Shown piece by piece: positions 45,311 to 57,346 of a stretch of DNA of 64,000 nucleotides. Origin of the DNA: Evernia prunastri (Eukaryota > Ascomycota > Lecanoromycetes > Lecanorales > Parmeliaceae); the NCBI GenBank assembly GCA_003184365.1, contig NKYR01000140.1, positions 1-64,000 on the forward strand. The letters run 5' to 3'. The position numbers and the translations under genes are program-made. How positions within the stretch are numbered: the stretch's first letter is position 1; each line of letters starts with the position of its first letter. The notes beneath the pieces are model-generated. The model did no database searches. It was not told the origin of the DNA and saw nothing but the letters and a program-made list of their open reading frames with translations.

Positions 45311-46210
45311 CTAACCTGTAGTCAAGCCATCCATCGTATGCCTCTTCTCTTTTGCGGCCTTTTTTTGCTCTCTGAGCGATTTCCTTGTCTCTCTCAGGTC
45401 CGGCGGTCGCTCTACTCCTAACTCTTTTCTAAGGTCGTCTACATTTCTTTCCAACTCCTTTTCCCAGTACACATTGATCACGTCTTTGCTCCTCAGACCA
45501 TTGCTTACCGCCCAGGGTAAATAGATTTTCCAAAACCTCGTCTGTTCCACCGCTTTCATTCTTGTCATAGCGAAGAGGCTGAGACCTGTCATGGGCAAGA
45601 GGGTGTTGGCAAATTCGAATGCTTTGAGGGCCACTTCGCCTTCAACGAAAACAGGCAGGCCAGTAAGGGCATGATAGAAGTCATGACACTCGCGATATCT
45701 TTGCATGACATATGCGCATTCTTCATCGTCGATGTACTTGACGCTGCTCCTCGTGTCTGGGCTGACACCCTCTCGATCGAGCCAGCTGACATACGCGCGC
45801 CCTACGCTGTGCTCGGGCATAGCCCGCAGTTTCGTCACTGACATAGTCTTGGATGTTATTCTTGGACGGTCACGAAGAATTTGCCGGCCGGTTGGATTTG
45901 AGAGCATTGCGTCGCGAAGACGGTAGATAAAGTACGGCGTTGCGGTTGTCTCTCCAAGTGCTGCGATCAAATCTTCGTGTGGGATCAGTATCTATTAGAA
46001 TGCAATTGGTAGAATAAACATACCTCCGCGCCGGGGATTGACCAAAGACATTACCGCTGAACCTGCTGCGAGCGTGCCTCGCTCGAAGGCGTTAAGAGGA
46101 ACATGACCTTCATAGTTTGGAGGTGGTCGATTAAGCACCGAAAACGGTCTTGCGGACGCAATAGTGACTCGGGTGGAAGGGGGAAGAGCGAAGAGCTTTC
46201 CCGAAGCCAT
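45311..46210 (-). CDS. COQ4: Ubiquinone biosynthesis protein COQ4
   Basis: Two exons, 46210-46024 and 45972-45311, give 282 residues from the ATG at 46210 (MASGKLFALPPSTRV). The basic, Ser-rich N-terminus fits a mitochondrial presequence. The Coq4 core shows RPPPNYEGHVPLNAFERG, SRGxM-like sequence around the splice, LRDRPRITS, then the zinc-binding HDFYHALTGLPVFVEGE (HDxxH plus a downstream Glu). The end is VYWEKELERNVDDLRKELGV and a Lys-rich tail. Coq4 belongs to the inner-membrane CoQ synthome and is required for a late ring-modification step of ubiquinone synthesis. The intron ends in AAG 13 nt after a CTGAT branch site, and the nearer TAG, upstream of that branch site, would break the frame. 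Confidence 0.96.
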
Positions 46211-47511
46211 TTGTAGCGCTGTCAAGGACTGTTCGCCTGCAGATGACCTATAAAAGTAAGAACGGAGTATGTTACTCGCAGAAATTTCTCTGGCTTACTC
46301 GTGGCAAGCTAATTCAAGTGCGTGCCAATTGCCAACGGGATGAAGAAAGGGGCCACAAAGCGAAATGGCCACTTACAACAGTCTAAGATAGCCTTCACTT
46401 TCGTATGTGCTGTCACCTGTCGTCATACACATAGTTCCTCTACGCGAACTTACTTTAATAGTGGAATCGGAGCGGGTTTCGATGAATTATATTTCTCCCT
46501 ACTCTAACGCAGTATCTAGATTATGTACACGGATAACATGGCTTCATCAGCCACGACCATTATGATATTGAAGATATGGTTTACTGTACTACCTACATGC
46601 CGAGGAGCAAACCGGTGTGGTTTGAGCGGTTTAAGTAAAGTACACGCCACGTGCCTTGGAAATTGAAAGTCTGGTTTCCTCCGAGGACCCTCGTTTCATA
46701 ACGATGGATGATGGAAAGCTACGAGTACTCTAAAGGCTCTGGCTATTCAACTGTACGTATCTCTATGACTTGGCCTTTCATAGAAAAGGGGAAGAAGCAT
46801 CGAAGAGGCTATGCTCTCTTCCGGCTCCGTATGCATGTACGACTTGGCCTTCCACAGACGCAAGCACAGGCTCACCGCTCCTATGTTTGTAACGTGTTCG
46901 CATTTGTGACCTTGGTGATGTGCAGTAAGCCTTGCGTTGAAACGAAAGATGTAGGCACGTAGGTCCAGGCGTAGTGCTGAGCTGCGCACCCGGGAGTTGA
47001 TCGATGCTATGTACATAGGACTTTCGAGGCGTTTGTGGCTTTAACGGCTTTTGGAAAGGTTGTTTTTGCGCAGGCAATCAAACGATTGACCTCTTCCATC
47101 ATCGCTCCTCACCCATACCACCCTCCTCCTTTATCACAATCACAACGCTTGATCTATGAAAGCTGCTTACCAGTCATGACTCCGAGATGATACTGGTACC
47201 TCTGCTTTGTTCTCGCCCATAAATCTGCATATCCGTACTTTCGACGCCTGATCAGCCATATACGTGACCGCGATCACATGAGCAGCCTCTCCCAATGCTA
47301 GTCAACGCCTTCCAACATCCTGATCTCACGTACGATCAGCCAAATACTTAGGTCTTAGTGCAAGTATCACATGCGACACGTTCGATCAAGTGTAGAGCGA
47401 CAGAGCTGCTCTCTTTCCGCATGACACCGTCTATGGGAAGACGCTAGTCCAAGGGACGCAGAGTCAACCTAAAGACATCTTGCAGACGGGTATTGAATAT
47501 TTTGAAATAAA
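46211..47511. other. Divergent intergenic region COQ4 / SEC2
   Basis: These 1.3 kb hold both promoters. Short frames on both strands have no family resemblance. The segment near 47,080-47,160 is CT-rich, as in the leaders of many fungal genes. Confidence 0.5.
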
Positions 47512-49707
47512 ATGGCTGCGGTTGCGATGGTACCGGGGCTACCAGCTCAGCAGTCGCAATCCAATGAGACTCTCAGCACACTTCCCGATCCTCGAAGCCC
47601 TCTTACCTCTCCGGAGCTGTCGAGGAGCAATTCAACATCGCCCCATCACCCAGAGTTGAGCAATGAGGTTGCTGCGTTAAGTAACAAGCTCATACACGCC
47701 ATAAATCACCAAACAGACCTAGAGGATAGCCTCAATGCGACGCGGCATGAATTAGAATCGGCCCAAGAGCGTGTACGACAGCTGGAACCTTTGGTTCAAG
47801 AACACAAATCCTTAGTAGCTAATGGCATCCTCGTCCGGCAAATTGATGTGGAGGCCGAGATCTTGAGGCTAAAAACCAGTCTGGCTGATGAGAGAAGGCA
47901 AAGGGTGAAGGCTGAAAGTGACAAGGTGGGCATCGAACAGGAGTTGGAGACTTTGACCACCGCATTATTCGAGGAAGCCAACTTGGTAGACTAGGCCTCC
48001 CTGTGGGTCGATTGCATCATTACTGACATCGGATAGATGGTCTCAGCTGCGCGAAAAGACGCTCGTAAGGAGAAAGAACCTCTCGAGCGACGGAACGAAC
48101 AGCTCCAGGCTCAACTTAACGACGCTGAGCTCCTTCTTGCGTCACATCAAGAACAGCTCGCGGAACTGAAGATAGCCATGCAGGATATGACCGTCCATCG
48201 CACTGAGTTGGAGGTAAGCACCAACGCCTCGAGTGCACCATCGACTCCGGCCGCCGACAACCAAGACCACATGAGTAAAATCTTCGATGCCCTAAACCTC
48301 TCACCGACCACCCCAGGAAGTGACGAGATTCCGCCAGCACCTCCCACGAGCTTCACACACCTATTACAACCTGTCCTACGACTGGACCTGCCAGCCTACG
48401 AGGACTTCCATGCACTCCTCGAAATGTCTCGGAAATCTCAGCCTTCAAGCCGCGTAACGAGCGGCAACTATGGTGGTTTGAATGGGCTAGGTCTAGGCAA
48501 TCTGACCAACCGCGACCAGTCTCAACCTCCCGACCGTATGCCATCGAATGGTTCCACGTCATCACTCTCTGCATCCAATATCCATCACTCTTCTCCAAGC
48601 ACTCCTAACCTTTCCGCGTCTACCAACTCCAGCTTTTCTTCTCGTGACGCACCAGTCAGTGGGACGCCACTCAAAGAGACCTCGTTTTATAAGCGTGCTC
48701 TGACGGAAGATATTGAGCCTACGCTACGTCTGGATTTATCCCCAGGTTTGTCTTGGCTTGCCAGACGTACCGTCATCAACAGCATGTGCGAAGGAAAACT
48801 TATCGTCGAACCAACTCCACCAGCGGCAAGGCTATATCATCCTCCGTGTTCTCTCTGTGGGGAACAAGGGCGGGCCGACAAGCAAGCCAGATTGCATCGT
48901 TTCCGGACCAGCGAAAGCGAAAGCGCACAACGTTATCCTTTGTGCAAATATTGCCTCAACCGCGTGCGGGCGACATGCGACTTCCTCGGTTTTCTGAGGA
49001 TGATAAAGGATGGCTATTGGCGAACAGACGGAGCGCAAGCAGAAGCCATTGCCTGGGAAGAGAGCGTACGACTACGGGAGCGGATGTTCTGGTCGAGGAT
49101 TGGTGGTGGTGTCGTACCAGCGTTTTTGCGTGTCCGAGAGGATACCCCTCGAAGCTCCACAGAAGACGACAAGCCAAGTCCTCACTTCGCAGATTCGCGG
49201 ACCAGCTTGAACAGTCCAGATCCCAAGCCGGAAGAATCATCTCATCTTGTGCAAGAGACGAAACTTGAGCAATCATTGCCGCTGGCGGAGAAAAAGCCCG
49301 CTTCCACCTCATCTTTGGCACAGAGTTCCAAGTCGGAGCAAACTATATCTCCGCCCAAGGACACAACACCTAGCTTACCAGTTGACGGGCATGATCCAGT
49401 CCAAGTAAATGGTAACCGTCCCTCTCTGAGCAGAACACCGACACGTCCGCGAGGTCTGAGTCGTACAGAGAGTAGCGGTAGAGGATCTGTGGCGAGGAGG
49501 GCAGCAATGTTTGAAAGGGGTACATCGGAAGATGGAGCTTCCAGACAGCTTCAGACGAGCCTGCATGATTCCATCAAGAGCAGATCACCTGTCACAGGTA
49601 GATCACCTTCTCCAGCAGTCAGGGCCAAAGCACCGGAGCCGTCTGTGAGCACGTCTCAGCACGAAAGAGGCACTTCGGGTACTATTCCTGGCTCCTTTGA
49701 CTTTTGA
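47512..49707 (+). CDS. SEC2: Rab guanine-nucleotide exchange factor, Sec2 family
   Basis: Two exons, 47512-47985 and 48037-49707, give 714 residues. A coiled coil (about residues 45-220) carries the Sec2 GEF domain. It runs through NKLIHAINHQTDLEDSLNAT to the conserved TALFEEANLMVSAARKDARK, which spans the splice, then RRNEQLQAQLNDAELLLASH. Sec2 activates the Rab Sec4 on secretory vesicles for polarised exocytosis. The middle region holds CSLCGEQG and, after a spacer, PLCKYCLNRVRATCDFLGF. These are paired Cys motifs typical of the fungal family and possibly metal binding, and they are followed by SVRLRERMFWSRIGGG. The C-terminal 200 residues are Ser/Pro-rich and disordered. The start at 47512 is the first ATG of the frame. 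Confidence 0.93.
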
Positions 49708-50207
49708 AAGGCTCGCGCACATATGCCTTATCTTGTTGAACATAGGTATGATGTTTTCACGGCATACTTTTTGAGGTCTAGTTCTCTTGGATCATCGTAT
49801 CCGTTTTTCGAAACAGGGACGGGCCGAATTTTCAATGTGTTATGATCTATGTTCCCTTGTCGATATTCAAGCTCCGGGTGTCTAAGAGTCTTCAGCAGAA
49901 GGCGCGTTAAGTACGAAAGGGTTTACATGGGTAAAAGCGCTTGTGCGACGGCAAGGCATCAGCATGAAAGAACGAGGCACGAATGCTCTGACTGTAATTG
50001 TAATTATATGTGTTGATGTATCTTTCATAGAGGACCGACAGGAAATAATAAATATTGGACCTATCGAGGCCTCGACTTCGAGGTGAAGCAAAAGCAAAAG
50101 GCCTGCAGAAGCAAAAAGCCTACAGCATGTAGAACTACGGCTCCAGGTCTTCATCCTTGGACTCGTCTTCCAGCAAGCGTTTAAGGATTGCGCCTGCGTC
50201 ATGATAT
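49708..50207. other. Convergent intergenic region SEC2 / SF3A1
   Basis: This is the 3' flank of both genes. The part nearest SF3A1 (50,138-50,205) could be a read-through tail of that gene if a seven-A run slipped by one base. Otherwise nothing seen. Confidence 0.5.
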
Positions 50208-51862
50208 CTATGATTTGTTTTTTTCGTGGATGCGACGAATTTGCTCCTCAATATTCATAGCCTGCATTTCTGTGCCCCTGTCCAAGTGCCCATCATAGCT
50301 CAACGCCGCTCTCTTCCTTCTGGCAGCCTCCTCTTCGCTGATGACTGGCTGGCCAGTCACACCATCGAAGACGTCACTGCGTTGGGAAGCGAGGCGCTTG
50401 AGGTTGGCGGCCACATCGGAAGTCGAGAGATTGGTTGTCGAGGCGCGGAGATCGGATTTTTGACGTTGCTCCTTCCAACGAGGGTCGAGGAGCTCGACTG
50501 CAAGATCTTGTCAGTATCTATTCTTCAAAACTGATCGATATGGAGAACGAGGACTGGCCAATGAAAGATTACAAACGTACTTTTCATGTGGTGATCCAGC
50601 TCGTCGTATGGAATCTGCTGCTTGCAATTTGGACATAATGCCATCTGCAAATTCTGCCTCTTTGCTTGGGCACGTGGTACGTAATCATTCCTGATCCGCA
50701 TGGGTTGACCTGCGCTACCTTTAGCTGCTGCCTGTGCTGCTTGAGCAGCTTCCCGCGCTTGGGTTCGTTCGGCGATGGCACGCTCTTCTTCATCCAAATT
50801 AGCCGAGACAGCGGAGGGGGTCGTGACTTGATAGTCCATGGCTTGTAAGTTTTGAGTTTCGTAGTGATTGAAAGCTGGTGGTGGCATGGCGTAAGATTGT
50901 TGCTGTTGGTTGTAGAAAAGGCTATAGTCTTCGTCAGTGGGCATAGCTTCTTCGATGCGGCGATCGTGTGGCTGTAGTGACATGGCTCCCTTTTGTTCTA
51001 AAGAGGCAGATTGGAGGTCATTGAGAGACGTAGGAGGAGGGAGATCGGCTTGTTCGTCTGCATCTTCGAATAGAACCGTCTCTACTACCACGAAATCGTG
51101 CCAATCGATTTGAGCATACTCTAACTTTTCCTTTTCTGCCTCTTCTTCCTTCCTCTGCCTCTGTTCTTCCTGAAATTTCACCCATTCTGCTCGTTGCTTT
51201 GCCAGACCAAGAATGTTATACTTATCCTTTGCGTTATGTTCTAGATCAAGCATCCGAGCTTTCTTAGCTTTCTCTCCGTCGGCGCTGGCGGACTGCAATA
51301 GTAATGTGTACTGGTCTACTAGACGGCTGAAGAATTGGTAGAGGGAGTGTTGGGGTCGTAAAAAGTCGAATTGATAGTTTCTTGTTTCTTTCTGCGATAA
51401 TGTAGTCATAAACGATCGCCCATTTCTAGCCACAAAGAGCGCGGTCAAGCGGACGACGTCAAGATCCTGAGCACTGATATTGGGCATTCTAGCAGAGAAG
51501 TGGAAGTCTGGCGGCGCTGCTGGGCCCTTGGGTTTTTCTGGTTCTTGAGCCGGAACGGCCTCACCAGCTCTGCCTGCTGACACCGCCGTACCTCTTCCCT
51601 CCCTGACCTCTTCTAGCCGCCATGCGTAAAAAGGGAAGTATGCATCCTTGGCACTCAAGAAGGAGAATTTCGGATTGTGCTTTTCTTTCTCTCGGATGCG
51701 ATCTTCGAAAGCGGGTCCATTTCGCGCGACATATCCAGCGGTCTTCTCAACGATAGCTCGAATATCCCTTGGCGGCAGGACAACTCCTGCAGGTGGTTTG
51801 CTTACTTCCTCGGGAACCGCGGGGATTGTGGGACTATCGCCTTTCGTCGCTGAAGGAGCCAT
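50208..51862 (-). CDS. PRP21: Splicing factor 3A subunit 1 (Prp21)
   Basis: Two exons, 51862-50581 and 50497-50208, give 523 residues. Two SURP domains are visible. The first (about residues 33-85) includes KTAGYVARNGPAFEDRIREK and KFSFLSAKDAYFPFYAWRL. The second (about 135-190) includes VRLTALFVARNGRSFMTTLS and QFDFLRPQHSLYQFFSRLV. A Glu/Lys-rich helix follows, then the PRP21-type region with VETVLFEDADE and a CPNCKQQIPYDELDHHMK zinc-like motif split by the intron. The end is IELLDPRWKEQR and MNIEEQIRRIHEKNKS. SF3A1 is part of SF3a in the U2 snRNP, needed for branch-site recognition in the nucleus. The frame stops just after a run of seven A that could hide an indel. Divergent from PMT2. Confidence 0.95.
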
Positions 51863-52455
51863 CTCGTATCAGAATCCTCGATGTCACACTTCAAGGTCTT
51901 CTTCTGGTAGGCTTCACCTCCAGATTCTCTTACACCTCCTAATCAACCTCACTTTCTGCGCGGCACAGTTTTCTCTCTCCGTAGGATTATTGACGAACTG
52001 TAGTTGTGGGGTGGCTTTATAACTGTTTGACTTTGATAACGAATGCTTCTACATGTTCGTAACCTCCCTGAGATCATTCAGATTGTGTTGGCCTTGAAAC
52101 TCACAACATCTTCGAGCTAAGTCTCAAACTTTCAACTAGCGCATGAAGCTCGTATGGGATTAAATTTAGGGCTAACTTCGCGGACGTGGCCTGTAAAAAT
52201 ATGTGTGAGGACTCTGAGGAGGCATCCCTTCCCTCCTCTCGCAGCACATTTCACTTTCAGCAAAGGTCATTTTCTTATAGAAAGGCAAATATGCCAGCCT
52301 CCTGATACTTTCTCACACTCCCTTCATTTCAGTTTTCCACCTTTCTTTAGTCTGTCCTGAGAGCAAGAAGCTAGCTCAACTTCTGATACTTCATCTGCGC
52401 ATAAACGCTTCGCCTACCAGCGGCTCAGAGTACGAGACACTTTACCTCCACCGTC
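51863..52455. promoter_or_regulatory. Divergent promoter region, SF3A1 / PMT2
   Basis: 593 bp lie between two divergent starts. The PMT2 side (52,220-52,450) is pyrimidine-rich, as in many highly expressed fungal genes. I cannot support a specific factor site. Confidence 0.45.
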
Positions 52456-55400
52456 ATGGCTCCAAAAAGTGCATCCCGCACTCGTTCTGAGGATAAGAAA
52501 GTCACTCAAACACCCAATGGAACAGCCAAAACAGCGAAAACGAAGCCCACCGACTACAGCTCCCACGGAGTCACTGACAATGACATTTTCATGCTACCAG
52601 CCTCGGATCTGCAGCTCTTGGGCATTCTTACAGTCATCGCAGCTATTGTACGTCTCTTTAGAATATACCAACCCAGCAGCGTTGTTTTCGATGAGGTGCA
52701 GTAAGTTGCCAAGCTGCCCCTACACCAGTCACGGATTCGAAGAGCTAATTGCAATCGCAGCTTTGGAGGCTTTGCTTCAAAGTACATCAAAGGACGGTTT
52801 TTTATGGACGTCCACCCACCGTTGGCGAAGTTGCTCCTGACGCTTGCGGGCTACCTAGCTGGCTTTGATGGGGAATTCGATTTCAAGGATATTGGCAAAG
52901 ATTATCTCGAGCCTGGCGTTCCATATGTGGCGATGAGATTATTACCAGCTATTATGGGCGTCATGACTGTTCCCATGATTTTCTTAACATTAAAGGCTGC
53001 TGGGTGTCGAACAATGACTGCTACTCTGGGTGCAGGAATGGTCATCTTTGGTATGACCACTCAACAGCACCTTTTGTTAAGACGCTGACAGATTATCCAG
53101 AAAATGGGCTGCTTACCCAATCCCGCCTCATCCTACTTGATTCGCCCTTGATCGTTTTTACCGCGTTTACTGCTCTGGCATGGACTTGTTTCACAAATCA
53201 ACACGAGCAAGGGCCTTCCAAAGCTTTCGATGCCAGCTGGTGGTTTTGGCTTGTTGCGACGGGTCTCGGACTTGGCGCCACGGTGAGCGTGAAATGGGTA
53301 GGGCTGTTCACAATCGGTTGGGTTGGAAGCTTGACCATCGTGCAATTGTGGGTTCTAATTGGGGATCCAAAAGCCGTTACCCCAGTGAGTATCTGCCACT
53401 ACTTGTTCTTCTTACTTTGGGTTTAGGCTAAAGAACCTGGGCAGAGATTGTGGTTCAAGCACTTCCTTGCCCGGGTCTTTTGTTTGATCGTCATTCCGGT
53501 GACTTTCTATGTCGCATTGTTCGGTATCCATTTCCTCTGCCTAGTCAATCCAGGCGACGGTGACGGATTTATGTCATCCGAGTTCCAGGCCACTTTGAAC
53601 TCCAAAGCGATGCAGGACGTACCCGTGGATGTGATCTTGGGCAGCCGAGTTAGCATACGCCACCACAACACGCACGGTGGGTATCTACATTCACACAATC
53701 ACATGTACCCCACTGGTAGCAAGCAGCAGCAGATCACTCTTTATCCACACAAGGATGAGAACAACGCTTGGCTGCTTGAGAACCAGACACAACCCCTTGG
53801 TCTGGACGGTGAAGAAATTAAAGGCGTCAAAGCCTGGGATACGATTGACCCTGTACCTCTCGTTGATGGAAGCGTTGTCCGCCTATACCACGTGATTACA
53901 GACCGCCGGTTGCACTCACACGACGTGCGCCCTCCTGTCAGTGAGGCAGATTGGCAGAACGAAGTCTCAGCCTACGGGTATGAGGGTTTCGAAGGAGATG
54001 CCAACGATCTCTTCAGAGTCGAGATCGTCAAGTCGATGTCCGATGGCGCTTTGGCCAAAACGCAAGTTCGCACCATCGAAACCAAGTTCAAGCTCGTCCA
54101 CATCATGACTGGCTGTTCTCTATTCTCCCACAAGGTCAAGCTGCCAGACTGGGGATTCGATCAACAGGAAGTCACTTGTGCTAAGCAGGGCACGCTTCCG
54201 AACAGTATTTGGTACGTCGAGCAGAATGAACACCCTAAACTTGGGGCGGACGCCGAGAAGGTCAATTATAAGAACCCCGGTTTCCTTGGAAAGTTCTGGG
54301 AACTTCAAAAAGTGATGTGGACAACGAATGCTGGTCTAGTCGAATCTCACGCCTGGGACTCGAGGCCACCGTCCTGGCCAATACTGCGCCGAGGGATCAA
54401 TTTCTGGGGCAAGGACCATCGTCAGATCTACCTCATTGGCAATCCTATCATTTGGTGGTCGTCAACCGTTGCCGTCGGTATATATTTCGTTTTCAAGGGA
54501 TTATCCGTTCTCCGCTGGCAACGAGGATATCGAGATTACGACAGTATCAACTTCAAGCGCTTTGATTACGAGATTGGTACTTCGGTCTTGGGCTGGGCGT
54601 TTCACTACTTTCCCTTCTACCTGATGCAGCGTCAACTCTTTCTTCATCATTATTTCCCAGCACTCTATTTTGCGATTATCACAATGTGTCAGGTCTACGA
54701 CTTCGCAGTGAATAGGGTAGGAGGTCCACTCGGATTTAGGGAGACTCCTGCCATTGGCAGAACTGGTGTTGCGGCTTTCTTGGCCATGAGCATCGTTGCA
54801 TTCACTCTTTATGCACCTCTGTCGTACGGAAATCCTTGGACTCAAAACTCATGTCAACAAGTCAAGCTCTTTGAGACTTGGGACTTCGATTGCTCTGCAT
54901 TCCATACCGATGTAAGTGCCCGTGTCCCTGATCGACGTTGAATTGACTTCAGCTAATAAAGTCTGTCAGCTCAATCAGTACGATCTTGTCCAACCCAGTA
55001 GCAATATCCAGCCGACAAACGCTCCAGTGGTGCCTCCACCAGGTGGGCAACAACAGGCACCCCCGGCAGAGAATGTCACGCCACAACCTGCGGTAGAAGA
55101 AGCCTCTATACGCCGAGAAGAAAAAGTCGAGTACAGAGATCAAGACGGCAACCTGTTGAACGAAGAAGAGGTTGCCGCTCTAGCAGGCAAAGTAGATTTC
55201 CAAACCCGATACGAAACTAGGACACGAATGATCGATGCTGACGGCAACGAGATACCGGACAGTTCTGCTGGGACCGCGCCACCGCATCCCGCAGATCGTG
55301 AACCTGAGACTGCAGCTGACGACCCGGAGAATGATAGGAGAGAACTTCCGGCTACAGCAAGTCCAGAGGATGACATAGCAAAAGAAAATTCGGTGTACAA

Positions 55401-55618
55401 GAACGACGGTGGGAAACCAAAACCGGCAAGCGAGGTCCGTACTTTTCTGAGTCATTTTCCCTTGCTGGGGGCCCAAAGCCCGAGTACCAAGACATCTGCA
55501 GGTGCAAAGGAATTTATTCCCTCCTCAGAACCTCTTGGTAACTCGGGGATTTGGCTTGAAGAAGCAATGCTGACTCTATTCTGCCTAGGGAAGCGAGGCC
55601 ACTTCGGCCACTAAGTGA
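52456..55618 (+). CDS. PMT2: Dolichyl-phosphate-mannose protein mannosyltransferase, PMT2 family
   Basis: The exons are 52456-52700, 52761-53050, 53101-53384, 53445-54911 and 54970-55434, followed by one or more short 3' exons to 55618, giving about 930 residues. It is an ER membrane enzyme that transfers mannose from Dol-P-Man to Ser/Thr. The first luminal loop keeps the acidic pair in VFDEVHFGGF and the FMDVHPPLAKLL motif. Multiple membrane segments follow, then the MIR domain (THGGYLHSHNHMYPTG, then KLVHIMTGCSLFSHKVKLP) and the C-terminal membrane block with WGRD-type FHYFPFYLMQRQLFLHHYFP. Layout and the YRDYDSINFKRFDYE segment point to the Pmt2 subfamily. The tail is long, Pro/Glu-rich and hydrophilic. 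The last splice events are ambiguous. GTAACT at 55,536 to TAG at 55,588 is a good intron, but an additional intron after 55,434 decides the final frame. Confidence 0.94.
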
Positions 55619-56251
55619 ATCGTTGAGTTGGATTATGTAAACTTATGTATTCTATCAGTATCAAAAGCGAAACTCTAGATGGTTCTCATGGTGTGTCAGA
55701 GAGCTGTGCTCTAGAAGTACTGGTTCAGTGTAAGGGAGGTGCGCCAGCTGACCGGCGGTAGCTACAGACAGTAAGGTAGGCTTCGGCCTCGCGACTTTGA
55801 GAAGTCTTGGATCAGTGTCATTGATGGTTTGGTAATGTCTTTGTAGCAATATGGTGCCTACCTAAAATCAGGCTGGACAGGACGCCTACTGCTGGTCGTG
55901 TTTCGAATATTCCAAATATCAAGCTTCATTAGTACGGGGAGAGATTTTGGTGAAATCTTGTCCAGCTTGACTCAAGCAAAGACATCATCTTTGCTATTTG
56001 CCAGAACACGGCGAGATTTGCTGTTGGCCCCTGGTCAGCCGAGCGTCTACGAGTCTGAGAATACCAAATCACGTGTAACTACCCAATGCAAAATTACTCA
56101 ACGAATAAACCCTGTTCGCACAGCTCAAAAGAGGAACTGTTCAAACGTCGACGTTTAGCTTACGCTACAATCATAGAACTGATGATCTTAGTGTACAGCA
56201 CGTCCTGCGAGCACCCAGACTTTCCCTGGTGACGTTTAATGCCCGACAGCT
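55619..56251. other. Convergent intergenic region, no gene seen
   Basis: This is the 3' flank of PMT2 (+) and of the small membrane protein (-). No coding resemblance is visible. Confidence 0.5.
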
Positions 56252-56826
56252 TTAAAATCCGTCTTTGCCATATTTGTTATATTGATCGTGTAGTTTCTGT
56301 TGACTGGATCAGTATGTTTCTCGAGCCGCACGAGAGTCTTCATATCCCCGACTGGATGTTGGCGGCCAGGCACATACCTTCGGCAAAGTAACGTTGGGTA
56401 CGATGACACTGTGTAGCGCGCTTGGCGCGTCCTTGGGGGTCTTTTTCCTGTCTCCACCCGGGTGATACTGGTATTTGAAATGTTCATCGGCGCCATCGCC
56501 TTTTGCAGTTGTTTGCCAAGGCATAGTTCCTTCCGCCATACTGACTGGTGCTTCGGATGAAGATGAAGTGGGCTTGCGTCCGAAATGATAACCAGCCATG
56601 CCAAAGGCACCCGTCATGATTGTAAGAAGGATCTGCCAAGGGCATCAGCAGACGCTCACCCAAACAGTGACGTGTCCGTGCATACGTATAATTCAGGATC
56701 CCTCTTTGCCCCCTTGTGCAACGCACTGTCTTTTCCTTTTCCGCTACCGGCTTCGTTGGCTTTCGAAGCAAGTTTGCCAGCGGCTTGGCCTGCCTTACCT
56801 GCCACACGTCCTGCTGCCGCCGACAT
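56252..56826 (-). CDS. Small single-pass membrane protein, probably mitochondrial
   Basis: Three exons, 56826-56686, 56632-56378 and 56296-56252, give 146 residues. The N-terminus is Ala/Gly/Lys-rich (MSAAAGRVAGKAGQAAGKLA) and could be amphipathic. A single hydrophobic stretch follows DPELY (ILLTIMTGAFGMAGYHFG), then RKPTSSSSEAPVSMAEG, a YQYHPGGDRKKTPKDAPSAL segment and the C-terminus KLHDQYNKYGKDGF. The order 'D-P-E-L-Y, membrane helix, short hydrophilic tail' recalls small inner-membrane proteins of the NDUFA4/B12D kind, but the match is too weak to name. It is the sort of conserved fungal hypothetical protein found next to housekeeping genes. Both introns have good GTATGC/GTATGT donors and CAG acceptors, which supports the model. 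The function is unknown. Confidence 0.75.
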
Positions 56827-57346
56827 GGTGCAAGACTTGAGTCCTTCTGATGAATGGATCGGATAGGTAGCAGAGGGACAGTGAGGTAGATAGCTGCTAC
56901 TGCGTTTGTGTTACGGTAGGAGTGAAGTTAGAGGAGATCATCAAGATCCGCTAAGGCGTATATTACGCAATATGTGCCGGCCTTGTAAAGCCGCTAATGC
57001 AGTTGCTCTTCGACCAATGACAGGCGCCTGCTTGCGGAGATTGAATAATGACCACGCTTTTCTATCTAAGTCGAAATCGAGCGGCTTACAGCCTTACACA
57101 GCTTGCTCGCATATATCATAAGAGTAACTGTAATTTAATCGTTCTTTCAGACTGCTTCTGCAACAGCCGTGCAATTTCTTCTGCCCTGGTTATATTCAAT
57201 CCTGCCCTTCGCCGCCGGTTCTAATCCGTCTACTTCTCCTTTCCTGAAGCCGTGTTCCATATGGCTTCGCTCCGCACTTGAACGTGCTTTGTGAGCCCAA
57301 ATGAATTCACCGCGAGCATCTTTGAGAGCTAATATTGTCAACCAAA
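56827..57346. promoter_or_regulatory. Divergent promoter region
   Basis: 520 bp lie between the small membrane protein (-) and ERF2 (+). No specific site can be supported. Confidence 0.4.
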
